NCBI GenBank assembly: GCA_003486785.1
Contig: DNFZ01000231.1
Span: 7,838-14,026, forward strand
Reading direction: 5' to 3'
Source of the DNA: Clostridiales bacterium
GTDB taxonomy: Bacteria; Bacillota; Clostridia; Christensenellales; CAG-138
Length of the DNA stretch: 6,189 bases
How positions within the stretch are numbered: position 1 is the first letter of the stretch; every line of letters begins with the position of its first letter. Of the stretch, positions 1 through 5,927 are shown one piece after another. Made by a program: the position numbers and the translations under genes. The notes under the pieces were generated by a model. It searched no databases. It was not told the origin of the DNA and saw only the letters and a list, made by a program, of their open reading frames with translations.

Positions 1-138
1 TCGCAGATCATCGAACTCGTGCGCCAGCTGCGCGGCGAGGCCGATGGCCGTCAGGTCGAGGGCGCAAAGACCGGGCTTGCCGTCAACTTCGGCGGGTTTG
101 GCAACAATGTCGTGGCGACGATTCTGACCACGAAGTAG
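1..138 (+). CDS. Thiolase-family protein, C-terminal fragment (5' end outside window)
   Basis: Frame 1 is open from the first base and ends at the TAG at 136-138, giving the last 45 residues of a protein whose start lies upstream. The tail contains GRQVEGAKTGLAVNFGGFG followed by a short hydrophobic strand. This resembles the C-terminal strand and glycine-rich loop of SCP-x-type thiolases and acetyl-CoA acetyltransferases, where the usual form is GRQVEGA..GL.HN.GG.G. Such enzymes cleave or form beta-ketoacyl-CoA in the cytoplasm. In biosynthetic thiolases this loop carries a second catalytic cysteine (CxGGG); here the position seems to be the Asn encoded at 85-87, as in SCP-x-like and archaeal-type members that work with DUF35 proteins. 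A DUF35 gene following 13 nt later strongly supports the call. The nucleophilic cysteine and the His motifs lie outside the window, so activity cannot be judged. Confidence 0.8.
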   Translation, partial: SQIIELVRQLRGEADGRQVEGAKTGLAVNFGGFGNNVVATILTTK

Positions 139-151
139 GGAGGGAGAGAAT

Positions 152-517
152 ATGGAACAGATGTATGCCTACAAATGCACCAAATGCGGCAAGCTGCACC
201 ATCCCCGCTACGTCGTTTGCCAGAATCCGGACTGCGACGGGCGCGAATTCACCGAAGAGCCGCTGGAAGGCAAATGCAAACTCCTGACATGGACGCGGGT
301 GTATAACCTGCCCGAAGGATACATGCAGCCGTGGCTCCATTTCGGCGTGGTCGAGTTTGAAAACGGCGTCCGCGCGACGGGACAGATCGGCTTTGACGAG
401 GGCATCGAGAGCGGCATGGAGCTGCTCGCCACCGTCGGCGTCGTTCGTACCCGCAGCATCCTCTATAAGGAAAGCATCGATTGCCAGGAGACCGGCTTTG
501 TGTTTGTAAAACCATAA
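152..517 (+). CDS. DUF35 zinc-ribbon/OB-fold acyl-CoA-associated protein
   Basis: This 121-residue protein begins with a rubredoxin-like zinc ribbon: Cys9 and Cys12 (CTKCG), then Cys23 and Cys28 (CQNPDC), with the HPR segment typical of the family between them. The rest (about residues 38-121) is a beta-rich OB-fold with the characteristic GxVEFENGVRATGQI and 'G..V' strands. DUF35/ChsH2-like proteins bind the acyl-CoA or scaffold the partner thiolase or hydratase (for example in archaeal thiolase-HMG-CoA synthase and in steroid side-chain degradation); they are not usually catalytic alone. The start at 152 has a good purine-rich SD (GGGAGGGAG at 138-146). It begins 13 nt after the thiolase stop, so the two are surely co-transcribed and probably form a complex. 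The second knuckle is CxxxxC rather than the more common CxxC. Family assignment is strong; substrate is unknown. Confidence 0.88.
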   Translation: MEQMYAYKCTKCGKLHHPRYVVCQNPDCDGREFTEEPLEGKCKLLTWTRVYNLPEGYMQPWLHFGVVEFENGVRATGQIGFDEGIESGMELLATVGVVRTRSILYKESIDCQETGFVFVKP

Positions 518-521
518 CGCC

Positions 522-1412
522 ATGCAAGCGACAACCGTCTGCAAGCGATTACTGGACCTCTCGCTGAGCCGCTCACGTTCCGGCACGGTGCATTCCGTGT
601 TTGATCACGCGGTGAATCTTGAGTTTGGGTTTCGCGGGCTGATCGGGTTGATTGCACAAGAAAAGGCCCTAACGCCATATGCCGTGCTTGTGCGGACGAA
701 TGCCCCGTTTCCCCAGACGGGTGTCCGCACGGGCATGGCGGCGTATCTTGAAGAGGGGATGCTCATCATCCCCGACGCGCAGATCGAGATCGATCTGGCA
801 AACGCGCCGCACTCGGATCTCAGCCTCGATGCAATCGAATTGCGATACGGCACAGAGGCGCAAGAGACGCTTGCAGTGCTGATACGGGAAGCGCTCACAA
901 ACGTGGATACGGAGGCGAGCCTAGCCCCGCTCGTCACGGGCGGAGATGGCAACACCTATACGCGCTTTCTAGCTCCTAGGCTGGAGCGGCTGACTTATGC
1001 TGTTTCGCTGGGCGCACAGCAAGAGTCGGCACAGGCCGCGGCAAACTGCGCGGGCTGCGGTATGGGGCTGACCCCTTCTTCGGACGACCTGCTCGCGGGA
1101 TATTTTGCAACGCTTCACCTGCTCTATCGCGCAGGAGACCGCCCGGCAGAGAAAGCAATCATCTCAAGCATGGCGCAGGCAGCGGCGGAGAAGACCAACC
1201 GCATCAGCGGCACATTTTTGCTCCACAGCGGTATGGCGCTTGCAAACGCTACGATCTGCGATCTTTTCCGGTCAGTTTTTACGTTTATGGATATCGCGGC
1301 GGCAAGGCGCGCCATCGAGCGCGTGCTCGCCATCGGCTCCACATCCGGCGCGGACATGCTCACGGGTATGGTGCTCGCGCTGCGGCAGCACATCGGAGGG
1401 AACGAAACATGA
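522..1412 (+). CDS. DUF2877 family protein, AllH/YlbF-like carbamoyltransferase component
   Basis: The 296-residue product carries the hallmarks of DUF2877: an N-terminal SGTVHSVFDHAVNLEF-like segment (from residue 20), GCGMGLTPSSDDLLAG at 178-193, TNRISGTFLLHSG at 225-237, and IGSTSGADMLTGM at 271-283. In E. coli the family member YlbF (AllH) has been reported to be needed, together with FdrA and YlbE, for oxamate carbamoyltransferase activity; its individual role is unclear. The gene starts 4 nt after the DUF35 stop and its stop overlaps the FdrA-like start (ATGA). There is no clear SD before ATG 522, so translation is probably coupled to the upstream gene; this start gives the normal N-terminus of the family. 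The glycine-rich motif reads PSSDD where PSGDD is more usual from memory. Cytoplasmic: no signal peptide or membrane segment is seen. Family call is firm; oxamate as the substrate is not. Confidence 0.85.
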   Translation: MQATTVCKRLLDLSLSRSRSGTVHSVFDHAVNLEFGFRGLIGLIAQEKALTPYAVLVRTNAPFPQTGVRTGMAAYLEEGMLIIPDAQIEIDLANAPHSDLSLDAIELRYGTEAQETLAVLIREALTNVDTEASLAPLVTGGDGNTYTRFLAPRLERLTYAVSLGAQQESAQAAANCAGCGMGLTPSSDDLLAGYFATLHLLYRAGDRPAEKAIISSMAQAAAEKTNRISGTFLLHSGMALANATICDLFRSVFTFMDIAAARRAIERVLAIGSTSGADMLTGMVLALRQHIGGNET

Positions 1413-2980
1413 TCAAGCTGGAAGTTAAGAAAAACGCATACTACGACTCCGTCACACTCATGCTCATCTCAAAAGAGCTCAAGAAGCTCGATGGCGTGCG
1501 CGAGGCGCTCGTTGGCATGGGGTCGGAGCTAAACAAGGAGATCGCGCACAACATCGGCGTTGCCACGCCGGAGCTCGACAGCGCGGTTTCCGCCAATGAT
1601 TTTTTTGTAGCGGTATCGTGCGACGGGGAAGCGGCCTTTGCCGCCGTACTCGATAAGACCGAAGAACTGCTCAACAAAAAGGCCGAGAGCAAGGCCTCGG
1701 CATATACGCCGCCAACGCTCGACGGCGCGCTGAAGATCGATCCCGCTCTGAATATGGCGGTCATCTCCGTGCCGGGCAAACACGCGGCGGACGTCGCTCA
1801 GAGCTGCCTCGATCGCGGCATCAACGTCATGCTGTTTTCGGACAACGTGACCATCGAAGAGGAAAAAGCGCTCAAGACCTACGCCTACGAACACGAGCTG
1901 TTGATGATGGGGCCGGACTGCGGAACGGCGATTATCAACCATGTGCCGCTCGCGTTTGCAAACGTGGTCAGGAGCGGAGATATCGGCATCGTCGCCGCCA
2001 GCGGCACGGGCACGCAGGAGATTTCGAGCATCATCGACCAGCTCGGCGCGGGGGTAAGCCAGGTGATCGGCACCGGCGGACGCGACCTCAAGAAGGAGAT
2101 CGGCGGGCTGATGATGAAGCTCGGCCTCGACGCACTCAAAAACGACCCCAAGACAAAGGTCATCACGCTCATCAGCAAGCCCCCCGCCAAGGAGATCGCG
2201 AGTGAAATGCTCGCGCGCGCGGCCAAGACGGGCAAACCCGTGGTGGTCTGCTTTATCGGCGGGGATCGCAAGGAGATCGAATCCTACGGCCTCGTCGCTG
2301 CTGTGTCTCTCGAAGACGCGGCGCACAAAGCCGTTGTGCTCAGCCGCGGAGAAACGCCGAAAGACTACGCCGGATTCGAAATGGGCAAAGAGCAGGCGGA
2401 AGCCATGGCAAAAGAGATCGCAGGCAAGATGGCAAGCGGGCAGAAATACGTGCGCGGCTTCTATACCGGCGGCACGCTCTGCGACGAGGCGATGAAGCTC
2501 ATGATCGCCGAACTCGGGCACATCTACAGCAACATTCCGCTCAACGCGGAGGACGCGCTGGAGGACCCCAAGGGCGGAAAGAGCCGTGAGCACACGTTTC
2601 TCGACTTTGGAGACGACGCGTTCACCGTCGGCCGTCCGCACCCGATGATCGACCCGAGCTTGCGCGCCGAGCGCGTGATTACGGACGCGAAGGACCCGTC
2701 CTGCGCGGTGATTATGGCGGATTGCGTAATCGGCTTTGGTTCGCACCCCAATCCCGCGGAAGATTTAGCCAAAGCGATCAGGACGGCGAAAGCCGAAGCA
2801 GCGCGCGCGGGCAGACATCTTTGCTGCGTGTGCGCAGTCTGCGGCACGGAGGGCGACCCGCAGAGCCTGAGCCGCACGCAACAGCAGCTAGCGGAAGCTG
2901 GCGCGGTCGTGCTGCCCAGCAACGCGCAGGCGACGCGCTTTGTCTCGCGCATCCTCGCAAACCTGCGTCAGGAGGGATAA
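1409..2980 (+). CDS. FdrA/AllF-like acyl-CoA synthetase-fold protein, carbamoyltransferase component
   Basis: This 523-residue protein matches FdrA (E. coli AllF, about 555 residues), which is built like the fused subunits of succinyl-CoA synthetase. About residues 1-105 form an N-terminal domain. About 110-180 is a CoA-binding-like Rossmann domain ending in GPDCGTAII (168-176). About 190-310 is the first ligase-CoA domain, with ASGTGTQEIS (197-206) and GTGGRDL (221-227). About 345-520 is the second, with FYTGGTLCDE (351-360), GRPHPMIDPSLR (408-419), GSHPNPAED (444-452) and GTEGDPQ (479-485). The phosphohistidine loop of true succinyl-CoA synthetases is missing: KPVVVCFIGGD runs directly into KEIESYG with no GHAGA. 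This fits transfer of a carbamoyl or acyl group to phosphate without a nucleotide. A cysteine cluster (C472, C473, C475, C478) is unusual. Start ATG 1409 follows GGAGGG (1396-1401) inside the preceding gene and overlaps its stop by 4 nt. A symbol is withheld because an allantoin role is not shown. Confidence 0.88.
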   Translation: MIKLEVKKNAYYDSVTLMLISKELKKLDGVREALVGMGSELNKEIAHNIGVATPELDSAVSANDFFVAVSCDGEAAFAAVLDKTEELLNKKAESKASAYTPPTLDGALKIDPALNMAVISVPGKHAADVAQSCLDRGINVMLFSDNVTIEEEKALKTYAYEHELLMMGPDCGTAIINHVPLAFANVVRSGDIGIVAASGTGTQEISSIIDQLGAGVSQVIGTGGRDLKKEIGGLMMKLGLDALKNDPKTKVITLISKPPAKEIASEMLARAAKTGKPVVVCFIGGDRKEIESYGLVAAVSLEDAAHKAVVLSRGETPKDYAGFEMGKEQAEAMAKEIAGKMASGQKYVRGFYTGGTLCDEAMKLMIAELGHIYSNIPLNAEDALEDPKGGKSREHTFLDFGDDAFTVGRPHPMIDPSLRAERVITDAKDPSCAVIMADCVIGFGSHPNPAEDLAKAIRTAKAEAARAGRHLCCVCAVCGTEGDPQSLSRTQQQLAEAGAVVLPSNAQATRFVSRILANLRQEG

Positions 2981-2981
2981 C

Positions 2982-4406
2982 ATGTCGAAACTGAATGAAT
3001 TATTCGAGCAGAAACTGCGCGTGGTCAACTTCGGCATCGAGGCGTTCTACGACGATTTGACGAGCCAGAAGGTGGACGCGGTGCATGTGGACTGGAAGCC
3101 CGTCGCAGGCGGGGATAAGCTGGCGGCCGCCAATCTTAGAAAGCTTAAAAAACCCGAACTCGCGGCAAAGATCGACGCGGCGAACAAAGAGGCGCTCGAG
3201 CGCATCCTCGCCGCGCAACCGACGATCATCGGCCTTGGCATTGCGGGGGAAGTCATCCCCGGCATGACGAAAAAGACAGTTCTGCACGCTGGCCCTCCGG
3301 TCACATGGGAACGGATGTGCGGCCCTGTGCGCGGCGCGGTCATGGGCGGGCTGATCTACGAAGGCCTTGCGCAGGATCTTACGGAGGCGGAAGCGCTCGC
3401 CGCAAGCGGCGAGATCACCTTTGACCCCTGCCACATGCACGATGCGGTCGGCCCCATGGCGGGCGTGGTAACCGCGAGCATGCCGGTTTGGATTCTCGAA
3501 AACAAAGCCTTCGGCAATCGCGCGTATTGCACGATCAACGAAGGCCTCGGAAAAGTGCTGCGCTTCGGCGCGTTTGACGACGAGGTGCTCAAACGCCTTC
3601 GCTGGATGGAAAAAGAGCTCTATCCCGTGCTCAAAGACGCGATGGCGATCAAGGGTGAAATCGACGTCAAGGTGCTGGTCAGCAAGCTCCTGCAGATGGG
3701 AGATGAAGGCCACAACCGTAATGAGGCGGGAACCTCGCTGCTCTTGCGCGAGCTGGTGCCCGCGATCATGAATTGCGACCATTCGCTTGCCGAGAAGACC
3801 GCGGCGTTCAACTTCGTCAACGCCAACAACCACACGTTTTTGAACATCTCCATGCCTGCGATGAAATGCACGCTTGACCCGATCTTTGATGTTCCGTATA
3901 GCACGATCGTCGCGACTATGTGCAGAAACGGCACGGATTTCGGCATTCGCATCGCTGGCCTCGGCAAAGACCGCTGGTTCTCCGCGCAGGCGGAGCTGGT
4001 CAAGGGGCTGTATTTCCCCGGCTATGGCGAGGAGGATGCAGCGCGCGACCTTGGCGATAGCACCATTACGGAGACAGCAGGTATCGGAGGCTTTTGCATG
4101 GCGGCGGCACCCGCCATCGTGCAGTTTGTCGGCGGTCAGGTGGCAGATTCGATCAACTACTCCACGCGGATGTATGAAATCACCGTCGGCGAGGGCAGAT
4201 CGTATAAGATCCCCGCGCTGGATTTCCGTGGCGGGCCTACGGGAATCGACATTCGCAAAGTCATCGAGACCGGCATCCGCCCCGTGATCAACACGGGCAT
4301 CGCGCACAAAAACCCCGGTGTGGGGCAGGTTGGCGCGGGCATCGTGTATCCGCCGGACGACTGCTTCCTGCAGGCGCTTGCGGCGTGTGCGGAAGCATGG
4401 GCATAG
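2982..4406 (+). CDS. DUF1116 family protein, AllG/YlbE-like carbamoyltransferase component
   Basis: The product is 474 residues if started at ATG 2982, directly after GGAGGG (2971-2976) and 1 nt after the FdrA-like stop. An in-frame ATG at 2940 would add 14 residues encoded inside the upstream gene and lacks a good SD, so 2982 is preferred. Conserved blocks typical of DUF1116 are LHAGPPVTWERMCGPVRGA (101-119), HMHDAVGPMAGVV (151-163), MGDEGHNRNEAGTSLLLREL (239-258), GTDFGIRIAG (317-326), GDSTITETAGIGG (358-370) and the C-terminal HKNPGVGQVGAGI (442-454). The N-terminal ~95 residues look like an alpha/beta domain. E. coli YlbE (AllG) is one of three proteins reported to be required for oxamate carbamoyltransferase; the conserved His/Asp/Glu/Asn blocks make it a good candidate for the carbamoyl-substrate site, though that is inference. 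Soluble and cytoplasmic. Family assignment is secure. Confidence 0.88.
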   Translation: MSKLNELFEQKLRVVNFGIEAFYDDLTSQKVDAVHVDWKPVAGGDKLAAANLRKLKKPELAAKIDAANKEALERILAAQPTIIGLGIAGEVIPGMTKKTVLHAGPPVTWERMCGPVRGAVMGGLIYEGLAQDLTEAEALAASGEITFDPCHMHDAVGPMAGVVTASMPVWILENKAFGNRAYCTINEGLGKVLRFGAFDDEVLKRLRWMEKELYPVLKDAMAIKGEIDVKVLVSKLLQMGDEGHNRNEAGTSLLLRELVPAIMNCDHSLAEKTAAFNFVNANNHTFLNISMPAMKCTLDPIFDVPYSTIVATMCRNGTDFGIRIAGLGKDRWFSAQAELVKGLYFPGYGEEDAARDLGDSTITETAGIGGFCMAAAPAIVQFVGGQVADSINYSTRMYEITVGEGRSYKIPALDFRGGPTGIDIRKVIETGIRPVINTGIAHKNPGVGQVGAGIVYPPDDCFLQALAACAEAWA

Positions 4407-4478
4407 CATCAGAAACTCGCTCTTACCAAAGGGCATCCAATATACGACTGTATCAATAAATTTTAGGAGGCTAAACAC
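4407..4478 (+). promoter_or_regulatory. 72-nt leader with consensus ribosome binding site before the hydrolase gene
   Basis: This is the longest gap within the 1-5279 gene string, where all other junctions are 13 nt or less. It is AT-richer than the flanking genes and ends with AGGAGG at 4465-4470, 8 nt before ATG 4479. That is the best SD in the window and fixes the hydrolase start. No hairpin with a U-tract is seen, so transcription likely continues through. TATACG (4441-4446) and TATCAA (4451-4456) resemble -10 boxes, but no properly spaced -35 is present, so an internal promoter is not supported. Confidence 0.6.
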
Positions 4479-5279
4479 ATGAGCAAATGGTCCGACATCA
4501 AGATGTATGACCTCACGATTCCGATTGGCATCAACACGCCCGCCTGGCCGACGTATGAGCCGCTGACGATGAAATTCTTCAAGCGCCTCACGCCCAACGG
4601 CGCAAACGGACAGCTGCTGACGCACTCAAACCACGTCGGCACGCACCTCGACGGCCCGCTGCACTTTGACACCGCAGGCCGCGACATCGCCTCGCTGGAG
4701 CTCACGCGCCTCTGCCGTCCCGGCGTGGTGGTCGATCTGAGCGATCAGGCGGAAGACTTCGGCATCTATACGCCGCAGGACATCGAGAAGCGCGTGACCG
4801 TCAAAGAGGGCGACGTGCTGATCATCAACACCGGCTACCACATCTACGGCTGGGACAGCCCGACCGCGGACGAGCGCCGCTACATGCTGCGCCATCCCGG
4901 CCCGTCGCTGGATTTCATCCAATGGGTGCGCGATAAGAAGCTCAGCTGGATCGGCGTGGACTGCGGCAGCGCGGATCACCCGATGAACACGAAGATTCGC
5001 GAATGGGAACCCATGGAAGCCAAGAAATGCGACGCCGTGTTTCAAAAGAGATATGGCAAGACGCTCGATGAAGTGTATCCGTGGCCGGAGCACTATCAGG
5101 CCATGCACATCGAGCTCTTCTGCCAGCCGTATGAGGCGATCCATGCGGAATGCCTCGGCGGCGAGATCGAAAAGCTCTCCAACAAGCGCTGCGTCATCGG
5201 CATCTTCCCGTGGAGGCTCAAGGACGGCGAGAGCTGCATTTCGCGTGTCGTTGCATTCGACGGCTTCGAGGGTGTATAA
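4479..5279 (+). CDS. Cyclase-family metal-dependent hydrolase (kynurenine formamidase/isatin hydrolase-like)
   Basis: The 266-residue protein opens with MYDLTIPIG and PAWPTYEP (21-28), the usual start of the cyclase family. The metal-binding motif follows: His52, His56, Asp58 in HVGTHLDGPLHF, with His62 at the place of the catalytic histidine of KynB. Later come IGVDCGSADHP (158-168) and IHAECLGGEIEKL (221-233); Glu224 is likely the C-terminal metal-ligand glutamate. Members hydrolyse amide, formamide or lactam bonds (N-formylkynurenine, isatin) with Zn or Mn. This one is longer than bacterial KynB (about 207 residues), mainly through extra sequence around 125-215, so kynurenine formamidase is unlikely to be its real activity. 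Its place after an AllFGH-like trio suggests it opens a cyclic amide or ureide to supply or process the N-carbamoyl compound; that is inference. No signal peptide. The AGGAGG at 4465-4470 supports the start. Confidence 0.88.
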   Translation: MSKWSDIKMYDLTIPIGINTPAWPTYEPLTMKFFKRLTPNGANGQLLTHSNHVGTHLDGPLHFDTAGRDIASLELTRLCRPGVVVDLSDQAEDFGIYTPQDIEKRVTVKEGDVLIINTGYHIYGWDSPTADERRYMLRHPGPSLDFIQWVRDKKLSWIGVDCGSADHPMNTKIREWEPMEAKKCDAVFQKRYGKTLDEVYPWPEHYQAMHIELFCQPYEAIHAECLGGEIEKLSNKRCVIGIFPWRLKDGESCISRVVAFDGFEGV

Positions 5280-5295
5280 TTCATAACAAAGCATT

Positions 5296-5330
5296 GCGCG
5301 GCCGGAGCGGGCTCACCCCTCCGGCTGCGC
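5296..5330 (+). terminator. Strong GC hairpin after the hydrolase gene, possible terminator
   Basis: The 12-nt arms at 5296-5307 and 5319-5330 pair perfectly except for one G-U wobble, and GGG/CCC in the loop can extend the stem around a bulged C. It lies 17 nt after the hydrolase stop. Downstream there are only two Ts before mixed sequence, so it is not a classic intrinsic terminator. It could be a weak or Rho-assisted terminator, or a hairpin protecting the 3' end of the operon transcript while allowing read-through to the gene at 5360. Confidence 0.5.
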
Positions 5331-5359
5331 TTGAACTCAAATTGCAGCGAGGTTAATGC

Positions 5360-5902
5360 ATGGAGAATCTCTTGGCGATACTGCTCGTCGCTCTCGTAGC
5401 CGCAGCGTTTTACGGCGTATCTTATCTCAAGAAGAAGAAGATGTATCCCGCCTGTGACCGGTTTGCAGAGGCGTATTGCGAGCTGACGGATCGATTGCTC
5501 GACGATCTTTCCACGCAAGCCCGTCTGAAGACGGAAGCCATGCCCGGCGGGCTTTTCCGCATTGATCCAATCGACGCGCAGCCGGAGGCGATTCGTGCCG
5601 CGCTGCAAAAAACGATTGACGATAGCGTGATGACCACGCTGCGCGAGCTGTTTCTGCTGCGGGACGACATTCAGGCGCAGGCCAGCAACGGCAGCTTTTC
5701 CAAAGACAAATACAATGCTATCACCAATCAGGTATTCGAATCCCTCAGCGCCTATCTCTCCATCGTGCAAAACCCCGCACAGCTCATATCGGAAAAAGAC
5801 CTGGATCGTTTTCATTACGTTCTGCACAAGCAATCGCATATCCGCAGCGTCGCATTGGCGGCGATCGTCTCTCGCCCCTGCGCGGCGCGCATCGCGCGCT
5901 GA
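5360..5902 (+). CDS. Hypothetical single-pass membrane protein
   Basis: This 180-residue protein is not recognised. Residues 4-22 form one hydrophobic segment (LLAILLVALVAAAFYGVSY), followed at once by Lys24-27, consistent with an uncleaved N-terminal anchor; the lysines suggest that the rest faces the cytoplasm. Residues 30-180 are predicted by eye to be mostly helical and mixed-charge, with no catalytic motif. The start at 5360 has a modest SD (GAGGT, 5349-5353), and ATG-initiated translation gives the membrane segment at once, which supports the start. It lies 80 nt after the hydrolase gene beyond a hairpin, so it may be a read-through member or a separate unit with an unseen promoter. Nothing links it functionally to the catabolic genes. 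Coding is supported by length, SD and sensible composition. Confidence 0.7.
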   Translation: MENLLAILLVALVAAAFYGVSYLKKKKMYPACDRFAEAYCELTDRLLDDLSTQARLKTEAMPGGLFRIDPIDAQPEAIRAALQKTIDDSVMTTLRELFLLRDDIQAQASNGSFSKDKYNAITNQVFESLSAYLSIVQNPAQLISEKDLDRFHYVLHKQSHIRSVALAAIVSRPCAARIAR

Positions 5903-5927
5903 AACGCGGCATTCTGCCGTCAGCGCG
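5895..5927 (+). terminator. Nested hairpin over the stop codon of the membrane-protein gene
   Basis: Outer arms CGCGCTGA (5895-5902, including the TGA stop) and TCAGCGCG (5920-5927) are perfect. Inside them CGGCA/TGCCG (5907-5911, 5915-5919) closes a 3-nt loop, with AACG bulged on the left. The right arms are continuous, so it can stack as a 13-bp helix. No T-run follows, so it is a possible Rho-type terminator or 3'-end stabiliser rather than a canonical intrinsic terminator. Confidence 0.4.

Noticed and set aside
1529..2746. 405-codon open frame on the minus strand
   Set aside because: It lies wholly antisense to the FdrA-like gene. It arises from GC-biased third positions, and its translation is rich in Arg, His and Asp with no recognisable motif.
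2940..2981. Upstream ATG start for the DUF1116 gene, adding 14 residues
   Set aside because: It lies inside the FdrA-like gene without a good ribosome site, whereas ATG 2982 has GGAGGG just upstream and gives a sensible MSKLNELFEQKL start.
4407..4478. Internal promoter before the hydrolase gene
   Set aside because: TATACG and TATCAA resemble -10 boxes, but no -35 box is found at 16-18 nt spacing.
3000..4625. 541-codon open frame on the minus strand
   Set aside because: It is antisense to the DUF1116 gene and spans into the hydrolase gene. Its composition is typical of a shadow frame, while the plus strand carries clear conserved family motifs.
4479..5279. Naming the hydrolase as kynurenine formamidase (kynB)
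   Set aside because: It shares the metal motif but is much longer and has no tryptophan-degradation neighbours, so only the family name is justified.
4626..5294. 222-codon open frame on the minus strand
   Set aside because: It is antisense to the conserved cyclase-family gene; a codon-bias shadow.
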